64,000 bases of DNA, taken from the NCBI RefSeq assembly GCF_000478195.2, contig NZ_AUZM01000013.1, positions 1 through 64,000 on the forward strand, in the 5' to 3' direction. The notes under the pieces were generated by a model. It saw only the letters and a list, made by a program, of their open reading frames with translations, was not told where the DNA came from and made no database searches. Every line of letters starts with the position of its first letter. The stretch's first letter is position 1. The DNA comes from Lyngbya aestuarii BL J. Lineage in GTDB: Bacteria > Cyanobacteriota > Cyanobacteriia > Cyanobacteriales > Microcoleaceae. Positions 18,090 to 27,679 of the stretch are shown in pieces. Position numbers and translations under genes: made by a program.

Positions 18090-21062
18090 ATGAAATTCTG
18101 GAAATTTATTCAAAAAAAATTAGCTCGTTATCAAATTAAATCCTCTAAAATCCCCAAAGAAAAATCGATTAATGAAATCCCAAAAAGCTTGTTTATGCTC
18201 TCACCAGATTTAGTAGGGATAGCGGATTATAATGGCTATTTTAAGCAAGTTAACCCCGCTTTTGAAAGCATATTAGGCTATACAGCCGGACAACTACTCG
18301 CTCAACCTTGGATTGAATTTGTTCATCCAGACGATCAAAACGTAACACTTCTAATATTTGAACAGCTTCTCAATCAAGAGTCTATCATAAATTTTGAAAA
18401 TCGTTATCGCTGTCAGGATAATTCCTATAAATACTTATCTTGGACTGCAAAAGCCGACCTCGAAAACAATTTAGTTTATGCTGTCGCTCGGGATATAACC
18501 ACGCAAAAACAAACCGAAACTCAATTGCGATGGCGAGTTCGCCAACAAGCGGCGGTTGCTCAACTCGGTCAACTCGCTTTAGAAAAAACTATCGATGTAG
18601 ACAAAACTAATTTTCTTGAGCAATTATTTCAGCAATCGGTCACGATGATTGCCGAGATTTTAGATGTTGAATATAGCAAAATTTTACAACTTCTACCAGA
18701 CAATCACCACTTCTTAATCATAGCAGCTTTGGGTTGGGAAGCGGGTCTAATTGAAACCACAACTGTTGAGATGGGACAGAACACCCATGTTGGTTATACC
18801 TTACTTAAAAATGAACCTGTGATTCTCGAAAATTTACAAGCTGAAACCCGTTTTCAGGGGTCATATTTGCTGCATGAAAATGAGATTATCAGTGGGATTA
18901 GTGTGGTGATCTGTTCGAGAGAAAAACCCTTTGGAGTCCTCGCTGTTCATAGTAAAAAACAACGTCAATTTAGCACAGATGATATCAATTTCCTGCAAGC
19001 GATCGCTAATATTCTAGCAATGGCTGTAGAACGACACCAATCTGAAGAACATCTTCACCTACTAGAACGAGCTATCAATTCAGCCAATAATGGCATCATT
19101 ATCACTGATCCCAATCAACCCGATAACCCGATTATTTATTTCAATACAGCCGTCGAGCGTAGCACGGGTTATTCCGCATCTGAAATCATAGGTAGAAACT
19201 GTCGCTTCTTACAGGAAAAAGACCGAAATCAACCCGAAATTAATATCATTCGAGCAGCGATTAAAGCAAAAAAAGAATGCAATGTTGTATTGCGGAACTA
19301 TCGCAAAGATGGGAGTTTATTTTGGAACGAATTGTTTATTTCCCCGGTTTTTAATAATCAAGGAAAACTCACAAACTTTATTGGGATTCAAAAAGATATT
19401 AGCGATCGCAAACACTCAGAAGCCAATCTCAACAAGTCTGAAGAACGTCTCAAAAAGATCGTGTCAGCGATTTCTGATGCGTTGATGGTTGTTAACAGCA
19501 ATGGTGTGATTCAGTTTGTCAACCCGGCGGCTGAAATTTTGTGTGATCGATCAGAGTCTGTACTGATCGGTTATCAGATTGGTAATTTTTTACTCGAAGA
19601 AGATAAAACTGAGTTAACAATTTTACAACCAACAGGAAAGCAAGTCTTTGTAGAAATGCGATCGTTTGAGATTGATTGGGAAGGAGAAAAAGCGACTCTA
19701 GTTTCCCTGCGAGATATCACTGAACGCAAGCAAGCAGAAGAACAACTGCGACACAGTGCTTTTTATGATGCGCTGACTAACTTACCCAACCGGGCTTTAT
19801 TTATGGATCAGTTGGAACAAGCAATTGATCAAACCCAAACCTCAAATCAGACTTCATTTGCTGTGATCTTTTTAGATCTCGATAGCTTCAAGTTTGTCAA
19901 TGAAAGTTTAGGACATATTATCGGTGATCAACTACTCATTGCCATCGCTGCTCGTTTGGAAACTTGTCTACGTTCAGGAGATATCCTGGCGCGTTTAGGC
20001 GGAGATGAATTTACTTTTCTTCTCAAAGATATTGAACAAGTTAGTCAAGCGATTACAGTTGTGCAGAATATCCAGCAGAAATTAACCTTTCCATTTGATC
20101 TAAGTAGTCATCAATTGTTTAGTAATGCCAGTCTAGGAATCGCACTGATCAGCCCCGATTATACCTATCCAGAAGAAGTATTACGGGATGCAGATATTGC
20201 TATGTATTCAGCCAAACAACAAGGAAAAAATTGTTATGCTATTTTCAACTCGCAAATGCGCCAAAAAAGTCAAAACCGACTTCAGTTAGAAACCGATTTG
20301 CGTTATGCTTGGGAGCAGCAAGATTTTTTAGTCTACTATCAACCCGTTGTCTGTTTGCAAACCCATCAAATTGTCGGCTTTGAGGCTTTAATTCGTTGGC
20401 AACATCCGACTAAAGGTTGGATTTCGCCCTATCAATTTATACCAGTTACAGAAGAAACGGGATTAATTATCCCACTGGGTTACTGGGTGCTAAAAACAGC
20501 TTGTAATCAACTTAAAGCTTGGACTCAAATCTCTCCCAAAATGCAGCATTTAATGATGAGTGTCAACCTCTCAAGTCGCCAAATTCAAGACTATAATTTT
20601 GTCGAAAAGATTAATCAAGTTCTGACTGAAACTCAGATCAATCCTCAAAATCTAAAATTAGAAATAACAGAAACTATATTAATGGAAAAGCCTGAAGATG
20701 TTAAAGAAAAATTAATCCAAATCAGAGCGCAAAATATTCAACTCAGTCTAGATGATTTTGGCACAGGATATTCCTCATTAAGCTATTTACATAACTTCCC
20801 CATCAATACCCTAAAAATTGATCGATCTTTTATTACGCGGATGAATTTTAACCCTGAAAATGCTGCCGTTGTTCAGGCGATTATCACTTTAGCACACACT
20901 TTAGGCATGGATGTAATCGCCGAAGGGATAGAAAAAGCTGAACATTTAGAACGTCTTCAAGCGTTAGAATGTGAATACGGACAGGGTTATTTATTTTCTA
21001 AACCCGTCAGTGCCATTAAAGCCGAGCAGTTACTCGGATCTCAACAGTTTTGGATGGAATAA
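18090..21062 (+). CDS. PAS-GAF-LOV-PAS-GGDEF-EAL cyclic-di-GMP enzyme (soluble)
   Basis: This 990-residue protein has no membrane span. Domains in order: PAS (about 32-145), GAF (165-315), LOV-type PAS (325-440), PAS (445-555), GGDEF (560-720) and EAL (740-985). The LOV motif is GRNCRFLQ with Cys371 at the flavin-adduct position, followed by NYRKDGSLFWN and FIGIQ, the usual flavin contacts, so blue-light sensing through FMN is predicted. The cyclase has GGDEF at 637-641 with RSGD five residues upstream as an inhibitory I-site. The phosphodiesterase has EAL at 765-767, the DDFGTGYSS loop and AEGIE. Both output sites look intact, so net activity cannot be predicted. LOV-GGDEF-EAL proteins are known in cyanobacteria (SL2 of Synechococcus elongatus). 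Two paralogues lie downstream, beyond the suf genes. Confidence 0.9.
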   Translation: MKFWKFIQKKLARYQIKSSKIPKEKSINEIPKSLFMLSPDLVGIADYNGYFKQVNPAFESILGYTAGQLLAQPWIEFVHPDDQNVTLLIFEQLLNQESIINFENRYRCQDNSYKYLSWTAKADLENNLVYAVARDITTQKQTETQLRWRVRQQAAVAQLGQLALEKTIDVDKTNFLEQLFQQSVTMIAEILDVEYSKILQLLPDNHHFLIIAALGWEAGLIETTTVEMGQNTHVGYTLLKNEPVILENLQAETRFQGSYLLHENEIISGISVVICSREKPFGVLAVHSKKQRQFSTDDINFLQAIANILAMAVERHQSEEHLHLLERAINSANNGIIITDPNQPDNPIIYFNTAVERSTGYSASEIIGRNCRFLQEKDRNQPEINIIRAAIKAKKECNVVLRNYRKDGSLFWNELFISPVFNNQGKLTNFIGIQKDISDRKHSEANLNKSEERLKKIVSAISDALMVVNSNGVIQFVNPAAEILCDRSESVLIGYQIGNFLLEEDKTELTILQPTGKQVFVEMRSFEIDWEGEKATLVSLRDITERKQAEEQLRHSAFYDALTNLPNRALFMDQLEQAIDQTQTSNQTSFAVIFLDLDSFKFVNESLGHIIGDQLLIAIAARLETCLRSGDILARLGGDEFTFLLKDIEQVSQAITVVQNIQQKLTFPFDLSSHQLFSNASLGIALISPDYTYPEEVLRDADIAMYSAKQQGKNCYAIFNSQMRQKSQNRLQLETDLRYAWEQQDFLVYYQPVVCLQTHQIVGFEALIRWQHPTKGWISPYQFIPVTEETGLIIPLGYWVLKTACNQLKAWTQISPKMQHLMMSVNLSSRQIQDYNFVEKINQVLTETQINPQNLKLEITETILMEKPEDVKEKLIQIRAQNIQLSLDDFGTGYSSLSYLHNFPINTLKIDRSFITRMNFNPENAAVVQAIITLAHTLGMDVIAEGIEKAEHLERLQALECEYGQGYLFSKPVSAIKAEQLLGSQQFWME

Positions 21063-21154
21063 TTACGGTTTAAATCTTTAACTCTTTAACTCTTTAAATC
21101 TTTATAGCAGGTCGCGCTGGTATGTTTACAAATCCCCGGAAATAAAGAATTGTG

Positions 21155-21180
21155 AAAAGCCTTACTGGACTAGGCTTTTT
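21155..21180 (+). terminator. Rho-independent terminator
   Basis: AAAAGCCT and AGGCTTTT form an 8-bp stem with a 9-base loop, and the 3' arm runs on into one more T. It sits 92 bases after the LOV-GGDEF-EAL stop codon and before the convergent hypothetical gene, so it may serve both strands. Confidence 0.7.
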
Positions 21181-21243
21181 CCTCCCTTTTGCCTCTTGCC
21201 ATATGAGCTCTTGCCTTGTGCGAAGCACTATAACATCAATTCT

Positions 21244-21621
21244 TTATTCTTGTCTAATTTTACTTTCTTGTTCAAACCAACTGACAACCTGTTTTAGTGT
21301 CAGGTTTTCTATCGGTTGCTGTTCTGACTGAGCGATTTGTTTTAAAGGCTTCAACGACGACAAGACTAAACGAGTAAAAAACAGTTCAAAATTACTATCG
21401 AGTTCAAGTTGTTGTTGAATATTTTCGTCTTTTTTAATCCAGTCAGAGACTTGTTGAGCGGTAACGGCTTCGACTGAAATTTCTTTTTCAGCCGCAATTT
21501 GTTTTAAACACCTCAACGCATAAATCGCTAATCGAGTCGAGAATTTTTCTTTAGAGGACAATAAAGCCGCATCGACTTGAATGGCTTCTTCCGAGGTCAA
21601 AAATTCCATTGTGGGTTGCAT
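21244..21621 (-). CDS. Hypothetical protein with internal duplication, next to sufR
   Basis: This 125-residue, helix-rich, charged protein has no recognised family. It consists of two similar units of about 47 residues. Both carry the pattern F-x-TRL, then L-K-x-L/C-K-QIA, a ten-residue spacer, Q-V-S/V-x-W and a charged tail, at about residues 26-72 and 79-125. There is no signal peptide, Cys pair or catalytic motif. It follows sufR by 72 bases in the same direction and may be cotranscribed with it, so a link to Fe-S or stress physiology is possible. No function is claimed. The second Met (residue 5) is an alternative start. Confidence 0.65.
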   Translation of the reverse strand: MQPTMEFLTSEEAIQVDAALLSSKEKFSTRLAIYALRCLKQIAAEKEISVEAVTAQQVSDWIKKDENIQQQLELDSNFELFFTRLVLSSLKPLKQIAQSEQQPIENLTLKQVVSWFEQESKIRQE

Positions 21622-21693
21622 AGCTTAATTAAAAATTTAACATTAAATCTACGTCATCCTGAGTAGAACGAAGGACTCTTAGCCGTCTTTTTA

Positions 21694-22341
21694 CTACTGG
21701 TTAATAATTAAATATCCACACCGATGTTCGCCATTAACAATCCAGTGTGTTCGTTCCACAGTACAATCAAACAGAACTGCACTAAACATCTCTAATTCGT
21801 GGCCGCAAACACTCGGAAACGATTCCGCCACATTAGAAATAGCGCAGTTATGCTCCGTTAACACATACTGTTCAGTTTCCGGACTCGAAGACTCCATCGC
21901 ATACCATTCCGCCATGTAGCCTTCTGCTTTGCGAAGTTCCACTAACCGAGCAACTCGTTCTTGAACTGAACCTGTTCCTACTTGTTGACGATATTCTAAG
22001 GCTTTACGTTGCCACTGTTTTTGTAAAATTTGACTGACTTGTTCATGTCCAACCGTTTCCGCTAACGTATCGAGGAACGAAATCGCAAACTCATCATATC
22101 GTTTAGGAAAGCGATCGCGCCCCTGACTGGTAAGCTGATAAATATGCTGCGGTCTTCCCATCCCCGCCTGGACAGACTCGTATTGAATAGCACCTTCAGC
22201 TTCTAGATCTTTGAGATGACGTCGAATCGCTTGGGGACTGATATCAAGGAACCCTGCCAACTCTAGTGCTGTGGCTTGACCCCGCTTGATGAGTTGTTGC
22301 ACGATATCACGCTTGGTGGAATGCTGCTGAGTAATGGTCAT
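21694..22341 (-). CDS. sufR: SufR, Fe-S-sensing repressor of the suf operon
   Basis: This 215-residue protein has a DeoR/ArsR-like winged helix at residues 8-70 (TALELAGFLDISPQAIRRHL is the recognition region). Four cysteines, Cys166, Cys179, Cys193 and Cys208, are spaced C-x12-C-x13-C-x14-C, the spacing described for cyanobacterial SufR. SufR holds a [4Fe-4S] cluster; the holo-form represses sufBCDS and sufR, and cluster loss under iron or oxidative stress lifts repression. Here the gene is divergent from sufB across a 229-base spacer with two palindromes, as in Synechocystis. Length and context match the family. Confidence 0.95.
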   Translation of the reverse strand: MTITQQHSTKRDIVQQLIKRGQATALELAGFLDISPQAIRRHLKDLEAEGAIQYESVQAGMGRPQHIYQLTSQGRDRFPKRYDEFAISFLDTLAETVGHEQVSQILQKQWQRKALEYRQQVGTGSVQERVARLVELRKAEGYMAEWYAMESSSPETEQYVLTEHNCAISNVAESFPSVCGHELEMFSAVLFDCTVERTHWIVNGEHRCGYLIINQ

Positions 22342-22375
22342 CGGTATTTTTTATAAAAATTTACAAAATTAGACT

Positions 22376-22405
22376 TTGACAATGCACTTATTGTTAATGT
22401 AGCTT
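22376..22405 (+). promoter_or_regulatory. Candidate sufB promoter overlapping SufR operator 1
   Basis: TTGACA (22376-22381) is followed, after 18 bases, by TAGCTT (22400-22405), which keeps the TAxxxT frame of a -10 box. The first SufR palindrome fills the spacer, so bound repressor would block RNA polymerase. On the opposite strand, TTGTTA-N18-TACATT could serve sufR. Both calls rest on motif matching alone. Confidence 0.45.
22377..22396. promoter_or_regulatory. SufR operator candidate 1
   Basis: Inverted repeat ACAAT-N6-ATTGT, extendable with one mismatch to TGACAAT/ATTGTTA. Published Synechocystis SufR sites have the form CAAC-N6-GTTG, so arm length and spacer agree. It lies between sufR and sufB. 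Confidence 0.6.
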
Positions 22406-22420
22406 AAAATAGACTTAAGT

Positions 22421-22435
22421 AACAAACCTGTTGTT
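22421..22435. promoter_or_regulatory. SufR operator candidate 2
   Basis: Inverted repeat AACAA-N5-TTGTT, flanked by ACTTAA on the left and TTAAGT on the right, which makes a longer imperfect palindrome. Its centre is about 41.5 bases from that of operator 1, close to four turns of B-DNA, so two dimers would sit on the same face of the helix. Confidence 0.55.
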
Positions 22436-22570
22436 TAAGTTCGGAGATTAGGGACGGAAGGCTGAAAGCAAAAAACACTTGTCGTTAACAACCCAGTTCC
22501 GTCACTGGTCTACCATCGGTCAACAACTGACTATCAACTATCCCAGAAGAACCCTAACCCTATTAAACCT

Positions 22571-24007
22571 ATGACTGCTTCAGTTAAAACCCTAGTCAAC
22601 GAACCCTATAAGTACGGCTTTGTCACCGATATCGAGTCGGACTCGATCCCCGCCGGACTGAATGAAGACGTCGTGCGCCTGATCTCCGCCAAGAAAAACG
22701 AGCCAGAATTTCTGTTAAACTTTCGACTCAAAGCCTATCGGCAATGGCTGAAAATGAGCGAACCGACTTGGCCCCACGTTGACTATCCCGCAATCAATTA
22801 CCAAAATATTGTTTACTATTCTGCGCCGAAAGTAAATGAAAAGAAAGGCAGCCTCGACGAAGTAGACCCGACACTACTCGAAACTTTCGAGAAACTGGGG
22901 ATTTCCCTCTCTGAACAAAAACGTTTAGCCAATGTCGCCGTTGATGCGGTATTTGATAGCGTTTCCATTGGAACAACCTTCAAAGAAAAACTCGCCGAAG
23001 ATGGAGTCATTTTCTGTTCCATTACAGAGGCCGTCAAAGAACATCCTGAACTGATCGAAAAATACTTAGGAAGCGTGGTTCCCGTTGGCGATAACTTCTT
23101 CGCCGCCCTCAACTCCGCCGTCTTTAGTGATGGTTCTTTTGTCTACATCCCCAAAGGCGTCAAATGTCCGATGGACTTGTCAACCTACTTCCGAATTAAT
23201 AACGGCGACTCAGGCCAATTTGAACGCACGTTAATTGTCGCTGAAGAAGGCAGTTCCGTCACCTACCTCGAAGGCTGTACCGCCCCGATGTTTGACACCA
23301 ACCAACTCCACGCGGCTGTCGTTGAATTAGTCACCCTCGATAACGCCGAAATCAAATATTCCACCGTCCAAAACTGGTTTGCTGGAGACGAAAACGGCAA
23401 AGGCGGAATCTACAACTTTGTCACCAAACGCGGACTCTGTAAAGGAGTGAATTCCAAGATTTCTTGGACACAAGTTGAAACGGGTTCGGCTATTACTTGG
23501 AAATATCCCAGTTGCGTCTTAATTGGAGATAATTCCGTCGGAGAATTTTACTCTGTCGCCCTCACGAATAACAAACAACAAGCCGATACCGGAACCAAAA
23601 TGGTTCATATTGGCAAAAATACCCGTAGCACGATTATTTCTAAAGGAATTTCTGCGGGAAATTCATCCAATAGTTATCGCGGTTTAGTGAAAATGGGGCC
23701 AAAAGCAAAAGGCGCTCGCAACTATTCTCAATGTGATTCAATGTTAATCGGGGATAGAGGTCAAGCCAATACATTCCCCTACATTCAAGTCGATAACAAC
23801 ACCGCTAAAGTTGAACATGAAGCCTCGACTTCAAAAATTGGAGAAGATCAACTGTTCTACCTCACTCAACGGGGAATTTCTCCAGAAGATGCCGTCTCTC
23901 TAATTATTAGCGGATTCTGTAAAGATGTCTTCAACGAACTCCCGATGGAATTTGCCGTTGAAGCCGATAAATTACTCAGTCTGAAATTAGAAGGAAGTGT
24001 GGGTTAG
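22571..24007 (+). CDS. sufB: SufB, Fe-S cluster scaffold subunit
   Basis: This 478-residue SufB is the scaffold of the SufBCD complex, where sulfur from SufS and iron are assembled into a cluster in the cytosol. The family core is clear: [55 protein letters not shown] and the C-terminal [15 protein letters not shown]. Cys450 in SGFC corresponds to the essential cluster-building cysteine described in E. coli SufB. It heads sufBCDS and is divergent from sufR. The ATG at 22571 opens the conserved cyanobacterial N-terminus. Length is normal. Confidence 0.97.
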   Translation: MTASVKTLVNEPYKYGFVTDIESDSIPAGLNEDVVRLISAKKNEPEFLLNFRLKAYRQWLKMSEPTWPHVDYPAINYQNIVYYSAPKVNEKKGSLDEVDPTLLETFEKLGISLSEQKRLANVAVDAVFDSVSIGTTFKEKLAEDGVIFCSITEAVKEHPELIEKYLGSVVPVGDNFFAALNSAVFSDGSFVYIPKGVKCPMDLSTYFRINNGDSGQFERTLIVAEEGSSVTYLEGCTAPMFDTNQLHAAVVELVTLDNAEIKYSTVQNWFAGDENGKGGIYNFVTKRGLCKGVNSKISWTQVETGSAITWKYPSCVLIGDNSVGEFYSVALTNNKQQADTGTKMVHIGKNTRSTIISKGISAGNSSNSYRGLVKMGPKAKGARNYSQCDSMLIGDRGQANTFPYIQVDNNTAKVEHEASTSKIGEDQLFYLTQRGISPEDAVSLIISGFCKDVFNELPMEFAVEADKLLSLKLEGSVG

Positions 24008-24064
24008 TTCTTCGTCAATTAACCTCAAACCGAAGAAACAGATGTCGAGTAGCCAGAACCGATT

Positions 24065-24092
24065 GTAGAGATGTTGAATGCAGCGTCTCTAC
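24065..24092. repeat. Palindromic repeat in the sufB-sufC spacer
   Basis: GTAGAGA and TCTCTAC are perfect 7-base arms of a 28-base hairpin whose inner bases also pair partly. This looks like the GTAGAGACGTTGCATGCAACGTCTCTAC class of dispersed cyanobacterial palindromes. It could trim or attenuate the message between sufB and sufC. Confidence 0.65.
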
Positions 24093-24140
24093 TCAATAAA
24101 CTTGTATCCATTGTTCATTTTTCTGTGACTAGAAACCAAA

Positions 24141-24923
24141 ATGATTCGAGAAAATAGCGAAGTGATTTTGTCTGTCCGAGATTTAACCGCCAATGTTGAC
24201 GGAACACAGATTCTTAAAGGCTTAAACTTAGAGATTAAAGCCGGAGAAATTCATGCGGTGATGGGTCAAAATGGCTCGGGAAAAAGTACCTTTTCCAAAG
24301 TATTAGCAGGTCATCCGGCTTATGAAGTCACAGGCGGAGAAGTGACATTTTTAGGGCAGAATTTGTTAGAACTAGAACCCAATGAACGGGCAATAGCGGG
24401 GATATTTTTAGCGTTTCAATATCCTCTAGAAATCCCCGGTTTAACTAACTTAGATTTTCTGCGAGCGGCTTATAATGCCCGTTTGAAAAGTCAAGGAAAA
24501 GAAGAAATAGATGCCTTTGATTTTGATGACCTAATTCGCGATAAATTAGACGTTGTTAAAATGAAGCCCGAATTTCTCGAACGCAGTGTCAATGAAGGCT
24601 TTTCAGGCGGCGAGAAAAAGCGGAATGAAATCCTACAAATGGCATTACTCGAACCCAAACTCGCCATTTTGGATGAAACTGATTCGGGTTTGGATATTGA
24701 TGCCCTCAGAATTGTTGCAGGTGGCGTGAACCAGTTAGCAAACGCTGATAATTCTATGTTAGTGATTACCCACTATCAACGATTATTAGACTATATTGTG
24801 CCGGATTTTGTTCATGTCATGCAAGCCGGACAAATTATCAAAACCGGAAGCAAAGAATTAGCCTTAGAACTCGAAGAAAAAGGCTACGATGAAGTGATTG
24901 AAGCTGCAAAAGTGGGAGTTTAA
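24141..24923 (+). CDS. sufC: SufC, ATPase of the SufBCD complex
   Basis: This 260-residue ABC-type ATPase has Walker [10 protein letters not shown] at 42-50, a Q-loop in [12 protein letters not shown], the SufC-specific signature [14 protein letters not shown], Walker [15 protein letters not shown] and H-loop VITHY. SufC is a soluble, non-transporting ABC protein that drives conformational change of SufB-SufD during cluster assembly. Its stop overlaps the sufD start by one base (TAATG), implying translational coupling. A 133-base spacer with a palindrome separates it from sufB. Confidence 0.97.
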   Translation: MIRENSEVILSVRDLTANVDGTQILKGLNLEIKAGEIHAVMGQNGSGKSTFSKVLAGHPAYEVTGGEVTFLGQNLLELEPNERAIAGIFLAFQYPLEIPGLTNLDFLRAAYNARLKSQGKEEIDAFDFDDLIRDKLDVVKMKPEFLERSVNEGFSGGEKKRNEILQMALLEPKLAILDETDSGLDIDALRIVAGGVNQLANADNSMLVITHYQRLLDYIVPDFVHVMQAGQIIKTGSKELALELEEKGYDEVIEAAKVGV

Positions 24924-26263
24924 TGGTTACACAAGTTCAAGATAAACCCGAAGTTTCTTATTTGCAGCAATTGTTAAACTTGGCGAAAACCCAAACAATT
25001 GTTCCTCAAAATTCGCATCTGCAAGATCTTCGCGATCGCGCCGCAACAGAACTACAAGACAAAGCCATTCCAACTCAAAAAGAAGAAGATTGGCGGTTTA
25101 CAGATTTGTCAGGTTTGTTGCAGGTGAATTTTCAGGCAGCAAAACCAGTTCAGCTAACAAAAGAAGATATTTCACCCCTGACTTTACCCGAAGCCGAAAA
25201 TAGCCGCTTAGTATTTGTTGATGGTGAGTATGCACCGCATTTATCAACCGTCTCCCAAACCGACGGCATCTTTGCCGGAAACTTAGGAAATCTACCTGCA
25301 TCTTTCAGCGATCGCTATGATCATTATCTCGACAAACAACAAGGCAATTCCGAGATTTTTACCGCCCTCAATACAGCCTCACTAACGGATGTTGCGATCA
25401 TTTGGGTGGGGAAAAATAAAGCGGTAGAAACCCCCCTGCATTTACTCTTTATTTCGACGGCTGATGATACTCCGAGAATGAGTCAACCTCGGGCATTAGT
25501 TGTCGCAGAAGCGGGGAGTTCTTGCACCTTAATCGAACACTATGCCAGTTTAGAAGATTGTTCGGGTTTCTCCACTCATCATCCCTATTTCGTGAATACC
25601 GTTACCGAAATTTGGGTCGAAGAAAACGCCGAAATTAAACATACCCGAGTTCAACGGGATGCCCCCCAAGCCTTTCATATTGGTCGAACTGCAATTTCTC
25701 AAGCCCGTACTAGCCGTTATACCCTCAATACTATCAGTTTAGGGGCGAAATTATCCCGTCATAATCTCGATCTTAATCAAACTGGAGAAGGAACCGAAAC
25801 CACACTCAATGGGTTAACTTTAATTAGAGAAGAACAGTTAGCCGATACTCACAGTGCGACCTTTTTTAACCACCAGCACGGGATCTATAATCAAGTCCAT
25901 AAATGTATTCTAGATGATCGCGCCCGAGGTGTCTTTAATGGCCGAGTGGTGGTGTCGCAAGCCGCCCAATTAACCAATGCGAACCAACTCAGTCAAAATT
26001 TGTTACTCTCATCCCAAGCTAGAATTAATACTAAACCGCAATTAGAAATTGTTGCCGATGATGTTAAATGTTCTCATGGGGCAACAGTGAGTCAGTTAGA
26101 AGATGATGAAATCTTCTATTTGCGAAGTCGTGGCTTGGATGATCGCATGAGTCGTCATTTATTAATTGATGCTTTTGCGTCAGAAATTTTGCAGAAGTTA
26201 CCCTTAGACTCTTTACGACAAATACTCAGTCGTTGTGTCGCTTGTCGCACCGAATTAAGCTAA
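24923..26263 (+). CDS. sufD: SufD, Fe-S cluster assembly subunit
   Basis: This 446-residue SufD is the SufB paralogue that completes the SufBC2D complex and is linked to iron entry. Residues 60-75 (PTQKEEDWRFTDLS) and the C-terminal half (EENAEIKHTRVQRD, LADTHSATFFNHQHGIYNQVHKCI, DVKCSHGATVSQLEDDEIFYLRSRGL) are family hallmarks. The KCSHGAT His matches the key C-terminal histidine of SufD proteins. It ends in CVACRTELS. It is coupled to sufC by a one-base overlap. A 153-base spacer with a REP-like palindrome precedes sufS. Confidence 0.96.
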   Translation: MVTQVQDKPEVSYLQQLLNLAKTQTIVPQNSHLQDLRDRAATELQDKAIPTQKEEDWRFTDLSGLLQVNFQAAKPVQLTKEDISPLTLPEAENSRLVFVDGEYAPHLSTVSQTDGIFAGNLGNLPASFSDRYDHYLDKQQGNSEIFTALNTASLTDVAIIWVGKNKAVETPLHLLFISTADDTPRMSQPRALVVAEAGSSCTLIEHYASLEDCSGFSTHHPYFVNTVTEIWVEENAEIKHTRVQRDAPQAFHIGRTAISQARTSRYTLNTISLGAKLSRHNLDLNQTGEGTETTLNGLTLIREEQLADTHSATFFNHQHGIYNQVHKCILDDRARGVFNGRVVVSQAAQLTNANQLSQNLLLSSQARINTKPQLEIVADDVKCSHGATVSQLEDDEIFYLRSRGLDDRMSRHLLIDAFASEILQKLPLDSLRQILSRCVACRTELS

Positions 26264-26328
26264 CACGTTACAGGTTTGTCGTTGTGCTAACGGCACACAT
26301 CCAATCGTGATTTCTAAAAAACGGATAA

Positions 26329-26347
26329 GGGCGTATGCCATGCGCCC
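26329..26347. repeat. REP-like palindrome between sufD and sufS
   Basis: GGGCGTA and TGCGCCC form a 7-bp stem with one G-T pair and a 5-base loop, followed by another C. It resembles the GGGCGCAA-ACC-TTGCGCCC hairpins in the REP array at 55.9-56.3 kb, so the same transposase family may have placed it. Confidence 0.6.
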
Positions 26348-26416
26348 CGACAGAGAATTATTCTGTAATATTGAGTTCCTTAATTTTGAACATACAGCAG
26401 AAAAAGGATAGAAAAA

Positions 26417-27679
26417 ATGACTTTAATTCAAGAAAAAACATTAGGTGATAAAGTTCGTTCCGATTTTCCGATCTTACATCAAGAAGTTAACGGTCATCCG
26501 TTAGTTTATCTCGATAACGCTGCCACCTCTCAAAAGCCTCAAGTGGTGATTGATGCCCTACGAAACTATTACGAAGGTTATAACTCCAATGTGCATCGAG
26601 GTGTGCATACATTGAGTGCCAAAGCTACCGATGAATATGAAGCCGCTCGTCAAAAAGTGGTAAAATTTGTCAATGCTGCTTCCTATCAGGAAATTATTTA
26701 TACTCGTAATGCGAGCGAAGCCGTTAATTTAGTTGCTTATTCTTGGGGATTAAATAATATTAAAGCCGGAGATGAAATCATCCTCTCTGTGATGGAACAT
26801 CATAGTAACTTAGTGCCTTGGCAGATGCTCGCTCAACGCACGGGTGCCGTGTTAAAGTTTGTTGAACTGACGGAAACACAAACCTTTGATTTAGAGCAGT
26901 TTAAGAGCTTGATTTCGACCCAGACAAAGCTGGTTTCTGTGGTTCATGTTTCTAACGTTTTGGGTTGTATCAATCCCGTTGAAGATATTTGCAAGATTGC
27001 CCACGAAAACGGCGCAAAAGTCTTAATTGATGCTTGCCAAAGTTTGCCCCATATGCCTGTAGATGTGCAAGCAATGGACTGTGATTGGTTAGTGGGTTCG
27101 GGTCATAAAATGTGCGCTCCGACGGGAATTGGCTTTTTGTATGGAAAGTTAGAAATATTGAACGCCATGTCACCCTTTTTAGGCGGGGGAGAAATGATTG
27201 ATGAGGTGTATTTAGATCGATTTACCTATGGAGAACTTCCCCATAAATTTGAAGCGGGAACCCCGGCGATTGGAGAAGCAATTGCATTAGGAGCAGCAGT
27301 GGATTATTTGATGGGAATAGGCATGGATAAAATTCATGCTTATGAACAAGAAATGACCGCTTATTTATTTGAGAAGTTGAAAGATATTCCCGAACTTACA
27401 ATCTACGGGCCAAAACCTCAAGCGGATGGTTCCGGACGAGCGGCTTTAGCGAGTTTTACCGCCGGAGAAATTCATGCCAATGATTTATCAACCTTACTCA
27501 ATGATGTAGGAATAGCTATTCGTTCTGGACATCATTGTACTCAACCCTTACATCAATATCTGAATGTAAATGGTTCTGCTCGGGTGAGTTTTTATTTTTA
27601 CAATACTCGGGAAGAAGTTGATGTGTTTGTCACTCAGCTCAAAGAAACAATCGCCTTTTTCAACCAGATGTTTTCCTGA
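26417..27679 (+). CDS. sufS: SufS, group II cysteine desulfurase
   Basis: This 420-residue PLP enzyme removes sulfur from cysteine and hands it to SufE or directly to Suf[13 protein letters not shown] and [10 protein letters not shown] lie near the N-terminus. Lys231 in [16 protein letters not shown] is the PLP-binding lysine. Cys374 in [11 protein letters not shown] is the persulfide cysteine, with the RxGHHCxQP context diagnostic of the SufS type rather than IscS. It is the last gene of the suf operon and no sufE is seen here. AAAAAGGATAGAAAAA precedes the ATG as a likely ribosome binding site. Confidence 0.97.
   Translation: MTLIQEKTLGDKVRSDFPILHQEVNGHPLVYLDNAATSQKPQVVIDALRNYYEGYNSNVHRGVHTLSAKATDEYEAARQKVVKFVNAASYQEIIYTRNASEAVNLVAYSWGLNNIKAGDEIILSVMEHHSNLVPWQMLAQRTGAVLKFVELTETQTFDLEQFKSLISTQTKLVSVVHVSNVLGCINPVEDICKIAHENGAKVLIDACQSLPHMPVDVQAMDCDWLVGSGHKMCAPTGIGFLYGKLEILNAMSPFLGGGEMIDEVYLDRFTYGELPHKFEAGTPAIGEAIALGAAVDYLMGIGMDKIHAYEQEMTAYLFEKLKDIPELTIYGPKPQADGSGRAALASFTAGEIHANDLSTLLNDVGIAIRSGHHCTQPLHQYLNVNGSARVSFYFYNTREEVDVFVTQLKETIAFFNQMFS

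Noticed and set aside
18600-19050. Bilin-binding phytochrome-type GAF in the first LOV protein
   Set aside because: The GAF domain lacks a Cys in the chromophore region, so it is treated as a generic GAF domain.
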